Of a stretch of 64,000 nt of DNA, positions 27,632-35,628 are shown piece by piece. Below the pieces are notes generated by a model, which saw only the letters and a list, made by a program, of their open reading frames with translations, made no database searches and had not been told where the DNA came from. Made by a program: the position numbers and the translations under genes. Position 1 is the stretch's first letter. Each line of letters starts with the position of its first letter. The DNA is from Desulfovibrio sp. UCD-KL4C. Lineage in GTDB: Bacteria > Desulfobacterota > Desulfovibrionia > Desulfovibrionales > Desulfovibrionaceae. The stretch covers positions 878,843 to 942,842 of the forward strand of contig NZ_VCNC01000001.1 in the NCBI RefSeq assembly GCF_006210265.1, given 5' to 3'.

Positions 27632-28060
27632 TTAGTGTGATGCTCTGGATATTTTTGATAAAATTTTGACCACAGTACTTTCCTTTTCATTTTTTATTCG
27701 TGAAATTCTTGGAGCTGCTTTGGCGTAATATACAATGATGTTGTCTCCTGACGAAAGTTTCTTCCATTCCATCTCAGATACGCTGGCAGTTCGTTCGTGA
27801 GGCTGTCCTAGTGGATCAATGAATTTGTAGCGAATAAGCTGTTCAATCTGTTGCTCATCCAAATGGTTATTCGCATGAGGCTTATGGTATATTTTTTCAA
27901 GAACTGTTCCTACAGCCTCATTTTCGCCAAAGGCTCTAATCCGTTCAATTCTTATTTCTTGATACGGAATAATGTACAGCGCGCAGAGAAAAAGAAATGC
28001 TCCAACAAGCAGCAAGTTTCTTTTAATAGGAGAATAGTTTGAAATATAAAATATACTCAT
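27632..28060 (-). CDS. Membrane-anchored DUF3592-like protein, 142 aa
   Basis: One N-terminal transmembrane segment (LLLVGAFLFLCALYIIPY, about 15-33) precedes a beta-rich domain with the pattern AVGTVLEKIYH ... IRYKFIDPLGQPHERTASVSE ... LSSGDNIIVYYAKAAPRIS. This is the pattern of DUF3592-type domains, whose function is unknown. No good ribosome-binding site is seen. It is a single gene between the chemoreceptor and LysE genes. Confidence 0.65.
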   Translation of the reverse strand: MSIFYISNYSPIKRNLLLVGAFLFLCALYIIPYQEIRIERIRAFGENEAVGTVLEKIYHKPHANNHLDEQQIEQLIRYKFIDPLGQPHERTASVSEMEWKKLSSGDNIIVYYAKAAPRISRIKNEKESTVVKILSKISRASH

Positions 28061-28239
28061 TGTTTAAAAGGTATCACTCGCGGCAGGTGTAGGCAAGTGA
28101 GATATCTAAACTTATCAGTAATATAATTTGTAGAAGCTTACAAAGTCTTAGGAAGGGCAAGAAATGAAGAAGTGATCGTATAAAGTGATTATTTTTGAAG
28201 TTATGACGATCAATAAAAATAAATTAGGATAAATTTATT

Positions 28240-28276
28240 AAAGCCAAAAGATACAATAAATGTCTCTTTTGGCTAC
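28240..28276 (-). terminator. Terminator after lysE-family gene
   Basis: The 10-bp stem AGCCAAAAGA / TCTTTTGGCT is followed on the minus strand by TTAATAAATTT, just downstream of the 28281 stop. Confidence 0.75.
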
Positions 28277-28280
28277 TAGT

Positions 28281-28907
28281 CTAATTTTTAGATAGGGCTA
28301 TTTTAAGTCCAAGTGCTATAAATACCACACCGGAGAGAGCTTCGAGTCTTTTTTTAAACTTACTACCGGAAATAAGCGGGCGCATTTTTCCAAGAGTTAG
28401 AGATAAAGACCCAAGCCATAGAACTCCCATACAGATATGAATGCTCATAAGTAAAAAAGATTTTTCAATAATATCATCGGCAGGGGATATAAATTGTGGC
28501 AGAAGTGCAAGATAGAATACAGCCACTTTGGGGTTTAGAACATTAGTCAGAAATCCTTCGCGGACAGATGATGAAAAATTTCGCTTAAAGCCGTTGTTTA
28601 TGACTTGTAATTCTTCTGAGTCCGTTCTGCTGCGCCGCAGGGATTGTATTCCAAGGTAAATAATATAGAGGGCTCCGGCCATTTTAACGAATTCAAATGC
28701 CGTCGCAGAGTTCATGAGAATCATGGACAGACCGAATGCAGATGCCATTGCATGGACAAGCAGCCCTGCGTTAACTCCCACCACTGTACATAGCCCGTCT
28801 GATGTTGAGCGGGTTAGCGTATTGTTAACAACCAGCATAGTATCAGAACCGGGAGTGATGGTTAAGATTGCAACAATCGGAATAAAAGCCAGAGTCAGTC
28901 CATCCAT
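28281..28907 (-). CDS. LysE/RhtB-family amino-acid exporter
   Basis: The 208-residue integral membrane protein has the family opening AFIPIVAILTITPGSDTMLVVNNTL and TSDGLCTVVGVNAGLLVHA, a KMAGALYIIYLGIQSLR segment, the variable loop, and FLTNVLNPKVAVFYLALLPQF. About six helices are predicted. The family exports amino acids such as threonine, homoserine or lysine, or related metabolites; the exact substrate is not readable. GAGGAA precedes the ATG. It is 38 bases downstream of gmhA and may be cotranscribed. Confidence 0.9.
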   Translation of the reverse strand: MDGLTLAFIPIVAILTITPGSDTMLVVNNTLTRSTSDGLCTVVGVNAGLLVHAMASAFGLSMILMNSATAFEFVKMAGALYIIYLGIQSLRRSRTDSEELQVINNGFKRNFSSSVREGFLTNVLNPKVAVFYLALLPQFISPADDIIEKSFLLMSIHICMGVLWLGSLSLTLGKMRPLISGSKFKKRLEALSGVVFIALGLKIALSKN

Positions 28908-28945
28908 TTTATATTCCTCAACAAATATTGTTATTCAAAAAAATA

Positions 28946-29560
28946 TTATGAAGTAAGGTATGGCTCCAGTTCAGATACTGCTTCAAAAAGGAAATGGTCG
29001 ATAAGCTCACAGAACAAATGTCCGACAGCAATATGGACTTCCTGCACAATGGCTGTATCTTTACTTGGAATGCTTACGATATGATCACAAATAGGAAGCA
29101 TTTCACCTGAACTTAGGCCGGTCATGCCTATTGTCACCATCTGTTTCCGTTTAGCTTCTTTGAGTGCTTTTATTACATTCGGACTGGTGCCGGAAGTACT
29201 GATTCCAACTAGTACGTCTCCCGGTGCTCCTAAGGCTGCAACTTGCTTTTCAAATATCATATCAAAGGAATAGTCGTTTCCAATTGACGTGAGTATTGAT
29301 GAGTCGGTAGTAAGGGCAAGTCCTGGCAATGGTGGGCGTTCAAGTTTAAACCTGTTCACCAGTTCCGCGGCAAGGTGTTGACAGTCTGCTGCACTGCCAC
29401 CATTACCGCAGAATAAAATTTTTGAACCCTGAGCAAGGCGGACAGCCATAGCTCTGGAAATTTCAACAACTGATTGGGCGTCCTGTTCAAAAAAGGCTTC
29501 TCTTACTTCAAGTCCGGAGCGGGCGTGATCAAGTACTTTTTGCAGAGCTGTTTGGGACAT
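28946..29560 (-). CDS. gmhA: Phosphoheptose isomerase GmhA
   Basis: GmhA converts sedoheptulose 7-phosphate to D-glycero-D-manno-heptose 7-phosphate, the first step of the ADP-heptose pathway for lipopolysaccharide inner core. The 204 residues contain the SIS fold with CGNGGSAADCQHLAAELVNRF, the active-site stretch TTDSSILTSIGNDY, VGISTSGTSPNV and the C-terminal helix EVHIAVGHLFCELID. The ATG has AAGGAAAA upstream. This supports a Gram-negative cell with heptose in its LPS. Confidence 0.95.
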   Translation of the reverse strand: MSQTALQKVLDHARSGLEVREAFFEQDAQSVVEISRAMAVRLAQGSKILFCGNGGSAADCQHLAAELVNRFKLERPPLPGLALTTDSSILTSIGNDYSFDMIFEKQVAALGAPGDVLVGISTSGTSPNVIKALKEAKRKQMVTIGMTGLSSGEMLPICDHIVSIPSKDTAIVQEVHIAVGHLFCELIDHFLFEAVSELEPYLTS

Positions 29561-29730
29561 ATATTTTCCTTATTGGGAGTTTATTCTAATGCGTATTTTG
29601 AATTTCATTTATAGGAAATAAATCCATGTGGCAATATGTGTGATTTGTCTTTTGTAAAATATTGATCACAGATAAGGTAGTTATTTATATTAGTTAATAT
29701 ATCAAAACAATTTTTGTGGAGTATTTTCTA

Positions 29731-30852
29731 GTGAATAGATTTTTTATTTTTTTATTTTTTTCACTTATTATTGGTTTAGCTGGGTGTAGTTCTAAAAATA
29801 TTTCCACTCCTGCTTCTGATTTGGATTCCATGATAGGTCAGATGATCATGGTCGGATTCAGAGGAATGGAAGCCGGAACGGACAGTTTGATTGTGAAGGA
29901 TATTCGTGATGCACAGATCGGCGGGGTTATTCTCTTTAGTAAAGACTGCGCTCTGAACAGCACTGAGCGAAACATTGCTGACTACAAACAGGTGAAAGGT
30001 TTGACAGCTTCACTTCAGGCACAGTCCAGTATTCCGCTTTTTATTGGTGCGGATCAGGAGGGCGGTTTAATTTGTAGATTTGCCGCTGACAGAGGGTTTC
30101 CAGTAACTTATTCTGCTGCAGAATTAGGTAACAGCGGTGATTTGAAAGCCGCCGTTAAAGCAGGTAGAATCACAGCTAAAACATTAAGTGAAGTTGGTGT
30201 TAATGTCGATTTTGCTCCTGTTGTTGATGTAAATCGTAATGCTGTAAATCCGGTGATAGCAGCATTGCATCGGAGTTTTTCAGATGATCCGGCAGTTGTT
30301 GCCAATTTTGCTGGAGGTTTTATTGCTGGTTTACACTCTGAAAAAGTGATCTCTTGCTTAAAACATTTTCCGGGTCATGGCAGTTCAACTGCAGACAGTC
30401 ATAAAGGTTTTACCGATGTTACTGATTCGTGGTCACAAGACGAGCTTATCCCATTTTTCAGGCTGATTAACAGTCATAAGGTTGATATGGTCATGACTGC
30501 ACATATCTATAATAAGAATCTTGATAAAAAATATCCTGCAACTCTTTCTCACGCTGTTATTACTGGAATTCTACGCAAGAAACTAGGATTTAAGGGAGTT
30601 ATTATTACTGACGATATGCAGATGCAGGCTGTAAGCAGTGAATATGGTTTTAAAGAAAGCGTTGATAAAGCGGTAAATGCCGGAGCTGATATATTATTAT
30701 TTGGAAATAATCTTATATATGAACCTAGATTAGGACTTAAAGCATTTAAAGTGCTTAAAGAACTTGTCCGCGAAGGCAGAATTTCTGAAGAAAGAATAAA
30801 GCAATCGTATGAGAGGATAATGGACCTGAAGAGTCGTTATCATCTAATTTAA
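29731..30852 (+). CDS. Beta-N-acetylhexosaminidase, NagZ-type GH3, lipoprotein
   Basis: The GH3 hydrolase removes N-acetylglucosamine from anhydro-muropeptides or other glycans. The 373 residues begin with a lipoprotein signal (FFSLIIGLAGCSS, lipobox LAGC). They then contain GADQEGG, NVDFAPVVDVN, the KHFPGHG(S)STADSHKG active-site motif with the catalytic His/Asp pair, and TDDMQMQA with the nucleophile Asp. The lipobox implies an outer- or inner-membrane-attached periplasmic enzyme, whereas classic NagZ is cytoplasmic. The start GTG at 29731 has GTGGAG 9 bases upstream; the in-frame GTG at 29716 is part of that site. Confidence 0.9.
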   Translation: MNRFFIFLFFSLIIGLAGCSSKNISTPASDLDSMIGQMIMVGFRGMEAGTDSLIVKDIRDAQIGGVILFSKDCALNSTERNIADYKQVKGLTASLQAQSSIPLFIGADQEGGLICRFAADRGFPVTYSAAELGNSGDLKAAVKAGRITAKTLSEVGVNVDFAPVVDVNRNAVNPVIAALHRSFSDDPAVVANFAGGFIAGLHSEKVISCLKHFPGHGSSTADSHKGFTDVTDSWSQDELIPFFRLINSHKVDMVMTAHIYNKNLDKKYPATLSHAVITGILRKKLGFKGVIITDDMQMQAVSSEYGFKESVDKAVNAGADILLFGNNLIYEPRLGLKAFKVLKELVREGRISEERIKQSYERIMDLKSRYHLI

Positions 30853-30855
30853 TTA

Positions 30856-33399
30856 TTAGTCCTGCATAGTAGGCAGTATGATTGTAAATGTAGTTCCTTT
30901 TCCTTTAGAGGAATTTACATTCAGAGTTCCTTTATGGTTTTGTGTAATTATAAAATAGGAAACAGAAAGCCCCAGTCCGGTACCGCTTCCGGGATTCTTT
31001 GTAGTATAGAATGGTTCAAAAACTCTTTTTTTGGTATCGTGGTCCATTCCTGGTCCATTGTCAGAGATCGAGCATCTTACCATATCACCTAAGCTTGAAG
31101 TTTTAATGCTGATCTCAGGTGTTGCCGTCATGTCAGGCCAGTCAAACATTGCTTGCGCGGAATTTCTAAGTAAGTTGAGAATGACTTGTTCAATTTCAGT
31201 TTTGGAACAAGAAATCAGATTTAATGATTCAGAATATTCCTTAGTTATTTTTATTTTTTTAAAATCATGCTTTTTATTAGGGTCATAGTCTTGCAGCGCT
31301 AATGACAGTGAATTATCGATTAGAGTCCTAATGTCGCAGGTGGTTTTGCTAAAATTGCTTTTGCGGCTGAATTCTAGCATGCGCGATACTATTTCAGCAG
31401 CACGAATTCCAGCTTCGGTTATTCCTTCAATAGTGGTGATGATTTTACGATCTTCTACATAAGCTATTATCGAGTCTATATTGCATCCTGCTTTCTTAGC
31501 GGCTAGTATATTAGGTGCCAGTTCCGGGGAAAATCTTCGGATAATATTTTGAATACCTTGTAGAATTCCGCCAAGGGGATTATTAATCTCGTGGGCCATT
31601 CCTGCCGCAAGACCTCCAATGGACATCATCTTTTCTGTCTGGACCATTATTTCTTCGATTTTAGCCCGTTCCGTTGCATCATCAATTCGTACAACTGCGC
31701 CCTTAATGTCTCCGCTTAGCGGGTAGATCATGATATCCTGAAACTTTTGTCCATCATGACCATATGGTGCTCGAATTTCTGCTTCAGGTATTGATGTCTT
31801 GATGGCTTTTTCAATATGTGATGAGTATTTTGCAAGATCTGGAAAAGCCGTACCTATTTGATTTCCGAGAAGCTGGTTTGCCGCTATTATTGATTTCTTT
31901 TCTGCATTAGAATTATAGTGAATGATTTCTCCTTCACTATTTACCCCGATTATTATCGACGGCATCGAATCGATGATGTCTTTAATATAATTTTTTGTTT
32001 GCTGCAGTTCTTGTTCAACACGTTTGCGTTCCGTTATATCAGTACCGACTGAAAGGATTTCAATAATGTTTCCTTCGTCGTCATGAACAGGGCTGTTTGA
32101 CCAGTAAAGCCATGACTTATTTCCGTCTTTGCAGATGTTTTGATTTATGTTGGTAGGAAAGTTCTCTGGATGTTCAAGCATATTAAATATAAAATTTTCA
32201 ATGTTTGAGTTTCCGCTTTCAGTCTTATGAATAATAGTTCCTACAATGTTTTTGCCAAGTATTTCTTCTTGAGAAAACCCGAAAAATGATTGCGCATATT
32301 CATTAAAAAAAGTGCAATTCCCTTTCATGTCCATTCTGATAATTATGCTGTGGGCTCGTTGAACTAAATCTCTATATTCTTGTCTTGATTTAGAAAGTTC
32401 TTTTGAGTGAATTGTAACTTCATCCAGTAGCTGCAGTATGTTACCAGCAAAAAACGCTGTGGTTAATATATATTCGCGATTTTCAATAAAGGTCATTTTT
32501 TCGACTTCAGCATTCCAGTCAACTTTTCGTATATTCTCAGCAGCATATTCTATTGCATGAAGATGGTTTAGCTTTCTAACCGGCGGCATTGATACATCTG
32601 CGAGCAACTCTTTGATGCTGGAAAAATCTTTTTCTGTGTCTGCAAGATCCCATGTTAGGAACGTAGATTTTTTAAGAATTATTATAACGGCAGTGATAGC
32701 AAGAAGTATAAACATAAAAATGCAATAAAATTCTTTGGAAATGTCTTTGGCAACAACAATTGTAATTGGTCCGGCTTTCTCAATTCGTATTTTGGCTGAT
32801 GCAAATATATGTAATGAAGACATCATTATTCTGTGCATTCTTTCAGGATGAAGAGTGTAAAGATTGCCAGTATGTAACATACAGATATTGTTTTTATTAA
32901 ATATAAAAAGTTCTGCTTCTTGGGGGGATACCGGGACCAAGTCTTTTAAATTAAGTTCCGCAATTATAAAAGAATTATCCAGTCGTTTAGCTAAGTAGAG
33001 TTTTGTTTTGTTTTGTTCTTTTACTGATAATAAAGAAAACTGTCCGGGGGTAAAGCTCTTAATTTTATTAAATAAAGAAGAATTTGAAATGTTACTGTTT
33101 TCTACAGGATCAGGTCTGCTGCTGAGGATCTCTCCTTGTGCTGAAACCCTAAGTATAGAGGTTACGCCATAATCAAGAGAGTTTTTTGATTGCATTATAT
33201 TTTCAATGAAATTTATTCTATTGGTGATGTATGTTCCCCATGTATCAGCTTTTTCGATTATTTCGTTATTAATCATCCATGAAAAAAGTAAAAGTGAAAG
33301 TGATAAGCACATAATGGAAATTACAAGTAAAAAGGAAAGATAGTTGCGTATGCGCTTGCTGAGTGTGTGTATGCTTATGATTTTCATATGCTGTAACAT
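30856..33399 (-). CDS. Membrane sensor histidine kinase with two PAS domains
   Basis: The 847 residues show TM1 (about 20-43), an extracytoplasmic sensor region, TM2 (about 222-242, FMFILLAITAVIIILKK), then PAS 1 (AHSIIIRMDMKGNCTFFNEY ... FFGFSQEEILGKNI), PAS 2 (MPSIIIGVNSEGEIIHYNS), an H box (SIGGLAAGMAHEINNPLGGI), an N box (NLLRNSAQAMFD) and G boxes (DNGPGMDHD, GSGTGLGLSVSYF). It belongs to the NtrB-like group in its kinase core. No receiver domain and no adjacent regulator are present. A second ATG at 33387 is also possible; neither start has a clear ribosome-binding site. The stop is 3 bases from the convergent nagZ-like gene. Confidence 0.88.
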   Translation of the reverse strand: MLQHMKIISIHTLSKRIRNYLSFLLVISIMCLSLSLLLFSWMINNEIIEKADTWGTYITNRINFIENIMQSKNSLDYGVTSILRVSAQGEILSSRPDPVENSNISNSSLFNKIKSFTPGQFSLLSVKEQNKTKLYLAKRLDNSFIIAELNLKDLVPVSPQEAELFIFNKNNICMLHTGNLYTLHPERMHRIMMSSLHIFASAKIRIEKAGPITIVVAKDISKEFYCIFMFILLAITAVIIILKKSTFLTWDLADTEKDFSSIKELLADVSMPPVRKLNHLHAIEYAAENIRKVDWNAEVEKMTFIENREYILTTAFFAGNILQLLDEVTIHSKELSKSRQEYRDLVQRAHSIIIRMDMKGNCTFFNEYAQSFFGFSQEEILGKNIVGTIIHKTESGNSNIENFIFNMLEHPENFPTNINQNICKDGNKSWLYWSNSPVHDDEGNIIEILSVGTDITERKRVEQELQQTKNYIKDIIDSMPSIIIGVNSEGEIIHYNSNAEKKSIIAANQLLGNQIGTAFPDLAKYSSHIEKAIKTSIPEAEIRAPYGHDGQKFQDIMIYPLSGDIKGAVVRIDDATERAKIEEIMVQTEKMMSIGGLAAGMAHEINNPLGGILQGIQNIIRRFSPELAPNILAAKKAGCNIDSIIAYVEDRKIITTIEGITEAGIRAAEIVSRMLEFSRKSNFSKTTCDIRTLIDNSLSLALQDYDPNKKHDFKKIKITKEYSESLNLISCSKTEIEQVILNLLRNSAQAMFDWPDMTATPEISIKTSSLGDMVRCSISDNGPGMDHDTKKRVFEPFYTTKNPGSGTGLGLSVSYFIITQNHKGTLNVNSSKGKGTTFTIILPTMQD

Positions 33400-33770
33400 T
33401 TCATTTTTTAGGTACTAGAGGACGTGTCTGCTAAAAGATCCTGTTAACGAAAACGATTTAGTTTTTTAGTTAATTCTATCGGTAGATCATTAAACTATAC
33501 TTTGTAAAGATTTTACTTAGATATATTAACGTAATATATTTGATTAATTGTTCTTTTAATAAATTTATCCAGCCTTTTCGTTTTTAATCCAGCCACAATA
33601 TTCATCCGTTCAAGTGAGGAAGCTTTTTCCGATTCAAACGGGCAGAAGTTTCCACATCGGTGAATTACTTTCTAAATCTTAAGTAATATTTATTTTTATA
33701 CGTTCTTAAAAGTGCAATCTTAACAAAACGTTAAGACTGTATAAATATAACACTGTTAAATTAATCTTTC
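33400..33770 (+). other. AT-rich intergenic stretch before the flagellin leader
   Basis: There is no open frame of note in this stretch. It is very AT-rich and includes a 7-bp inverted repeat TCTTAAC / GTTAAGA with a 5-base loop at 33718-33736. It presumably holds the promoters for the divergent kinase gene and the flagellin transcript, but no convincing sigma-28 or sigma-54 consensus could be picked by eye. Confidence 0.5.
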
Positions 33771-34150
33771 TTTAGGCATGCCCATTGCAGAGTCTTTTGC
33801 AGATAAAAGTTTCGACCAACTAACGGAGGCAAAAGTTTGGGGAAAATTACGGCGTTAAAGTGGGCATGATTGAGCGATAAGTTGGATGAAGATTCTCGGA
33901 GGTTGGTAATGTGCGGACACGTTCGCATCGAGATATTTCCCATATGGGACATGTGAGAATCGACACCGTTAACGACTATGCCTGCGAAGAGTCGCGGATT
34001 CATAAAGGATTCCCGCGCATTTGTGGAAAGATCAGGCGGACACCTGCGTGAGTCCGATTGCAGGTAGTGCGAAGTTATGTCCTCTGAGCGACGTTGATTT
34101 TTGCCGGACTTGGTAGCCGCTGGCTACGACAGTCTAACTGTTCCGGAGGG
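33771..34150 (+). ncRNA. GC-richer, hairpin-rich leader upstream of flagellin: candidate structured RNA
   Basis: This ~380-base block is clearly richer in G and C than the AT-rich sequence on both sides and carries a chain of inverted repeats. They are CATGCCCA 33777-33784 with TGGGCATG 33861-33868; TGCG/CGCA 33912-33927; TCCCATATGGGA 33938-33949; CGCGG/CCGCG 33993-34017; CGGAC/GTCCG 34037-34056; and GTAGCC/GGCTAC 34113-34127 nested inside CCGGA/TCCGG 34104-34146. It ends about 110 bases before the flagellin ATG on the same strand. It does not match c-di-GMP riboswitch, tmRNA, 6S or RNase P landmarks I know. Short coding frames exist in it (26 codons from 33778, then GGAGG followed by 15 codons from 33909) and are an alternative reading. 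Strand is assumed from the flagellin gene. Confidence 0.4.
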
Positions 34151-34209
34151 TATTGTATGAAGTAAAGTTCAGATAATTTATTGAAGTTTGTCAACTAGTT
34201 AAATGCTCG

Positions 34210-34257
34210 AAGTGGATGGAACCACTTACGCGTACTTTCTGAAATAATTCAAGGAGG
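34210..34257 (+). promoter_or_regulatory. Putative CsrA-binding hairpin and Shine-Dalgarno of flagellin mRNA
   Basis: A 6-bp stem AAGTGG / CCACTT (34210-34227) exposes ATGGAA in its loop, with the GGA core typical of CsrA sites. A second GGA lies in the AAGGAGG ribosome-binding site (34251-34257), about 35 bases downstream. Paired GGA sites, one in a hairpin and one in the Shine-Dalgarno, are how CsrA represses flagellin translation in Bacillus (with FliW). Binding here is inferred. Confidence 0.5.
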
Positions 34258-34264
34258 AATTATT

Positions 34265-35149
34265 ATGTCGCTCGTAATTAATCACAACATGATGGCCATG
34301 AATGCTAACCGTAACCTTGGTGCTGCTTATGATAGTCTTGGGGTCTCAACCCGCAGATTGTCATCCGGACTTCGTGTCGGAACAGCCGCAGATGACGCAG
34401 CGGGTCTCGCAATTCGCGAACTTATGCGTGCTGATGTTAAGACTTTGAACCAGGGTATTCGTAACGCTAACGATGCTATCTCCATGATCCAGACCGCTGA
34501 TGGCGCTCTTGGTGTCATTGATGAAAAGTTGATCCGCATGAAGGAACTTGCAACTCAGGCAGCTACCGGTACTTATAACTCTGACCAGCGCCTTATTATC
34601 GACTCTGAATATCAGGCAATGGCTTCAGAAATTACTCGTATCGCTAATGCAACTGACTTCAACGGGATTCATCTTCTTAATGGTAACTTATCAGGTGCAA
34701 ACTCTGCTCATAATGGTAACGGAATTACTTCTACAGGTCCTGTTAAGGTCCATTTCGGTTCAGGTAATGATAGTGCGGAAGATTATTACTACGTATCTAT
34801 CAATACTTCTACCGCTTCTGCCCTTGGTGTCGGACTTGCAGCTAATAACTCCATCTCCACACAGGCTCTGGCTCAGCAGTCCCTTGATAAGTTGAATAAT
34901 GCGATCATATCCAAGGATAAGATCCGTGCAAATCTAGGTGCTCTCCAGAACAGACTGGAAAATACTATTACCAACCTCTCGGTTCAGGCTGAAAACGTTC
35001 AGGCTTCAGAGTCACGCATCTCTGATGTCGACGTTGCGACTGAAATGACTGAGTTCACTAAAAACCAGATCTTAACTCAGGCAGCAGTAGCAATGCTTGG
35101 ACAGGCTAACGGTATGCCTAGACTAGCAATGCAGCTCATTGGTGGTTAA
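34265..35149 (+). CDS. fliC: Flagellin
   Basis: This is the major filament protein, exported by the flagellar type III system. The 294 residues are a short flagellin with the conserved D0/D1 N-terminus (SLVINHNMMAMNANRNLG ... STRRLSSGLRVGTAADDAAG) and C-terminus (ESRISDVDVATEMTEF ... QAAVAMLGQANGMPRLAMQL). The central region of only ~90 residues means most of the D2/D3 surface domains are missing, as in many Desulfovibrio and Bacillus flagellins. It has an excellent AAGGAGG site and its own terminator, so it is a highly expressed single-gene unit, with the unusual long leader described upstream. Confidence 0.97.
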   Translation: MSLVINHNMMAMNANRNLGAAYDSLGVSTRRLSSGLRVGTAADDAAGLAIRELMRADVKTLNQGIRNANDAISMIQTADGALGVIDEKLIRMKELATQAATGTYNSDQRLIIDSEYQAMASEITRIANATDFNGIHLLNGNLSGANSAHNGNGITSTGPVKVHFGSGNDSAEDYYYVSINTSTASALGVGLAANNSISTQALAQQSLDKLNNAIISKDKIRANLGALQNRLENTITNLSVQAENVQASESRISDVDVATEMTEFTKNQILTQAAVAMLGQANGMPRLAMQLIGG

Positions 35150-35170
35150 TATCAATGAGTGATTAACTCA

Positions 35171-35207
35171 GAAGGGGAGGTCCGCTCTAGCGGGCTTCCC
35201 TTTTCTG
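35171..35207 (+). terminator. Terminator after flagellin gene
   Basis: The long stem GAAGGGgagGtCCGCT / AGCGGgCttCCCTTTTC (imperfect) sits about 20 bases after the flagellin stop and runs into T-rich sequence. Confidence 0.75.
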
Positions 35208-35628
35208 ATTTATCTTGTTCATTTTTTAACAATCCGCTGGTTGTATAGTCTTGTAAGCTTTTAGTCGTTTACTTTTTTGCAATTTTGACCTAATAACGAC
35301 ATCTAAATTCGACCTTGTCGGGTTAAAGATGTTCGTTTGCTGCAACTAATCATATTCAGAAGAGTGTTTATTTTACACTTCTATGCGTACAAAAAAGACG
35401 GCATCATGCGTAGACGGCGTATTTGGTGTAACTTTTTTGAAACTGACTTGATTTTCTTGTCGGGAATTTCCGCTAAATATTATTTGTCAAGCAGCCCTTC
35501 ATTTTGTTGCCCACGCATCTCAACTCTGACGTAATTCGCAGTGTCTCATCTACTATATCTCTGCGTATTGCGCCGTATCACATCCACTTGTATGGCTTGG
35601 AATTTTCCACCTACCAAAGGAGATAGTT
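35206..35628 (+). other. Intergenic region before icd, with a long hairpin
   Basis: This stretch has no supported gene. It holds a strong two-part hairpin at 35295-35337: AACGACATCT pairs with AGATGTTCGTT (one bulge), and inside it TTCGAC pairs with GTCGGG. No U-tract follows, so it is not a classical terminator. It could be part of the icd 5' leader. The rest is AT-rich and featureless to the eye. Confidence 0.5.

Noticed and set aside
27500-29730. Possible mobile-element border near lysE and gmhA
   Set aside because: No transposase, integrase, tRNA or flanking repeats. The genes fit an ordinary chromosome.
33761-34003. Minus-strand open frame of 80 codons in the flagellin leader block
   Set aside because: No ribosome-binding site and no recognisable pattern. 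The block is better explained by plus-strand stems or short frames.
33771-34150. c-di-GMP riboswitch upstream of flagellin
   Set aside because: The conserved GEMM core sequences and their tetraloop-receptor layout could not be found, although such riboswitches do occur before flagellar genes in related groups.
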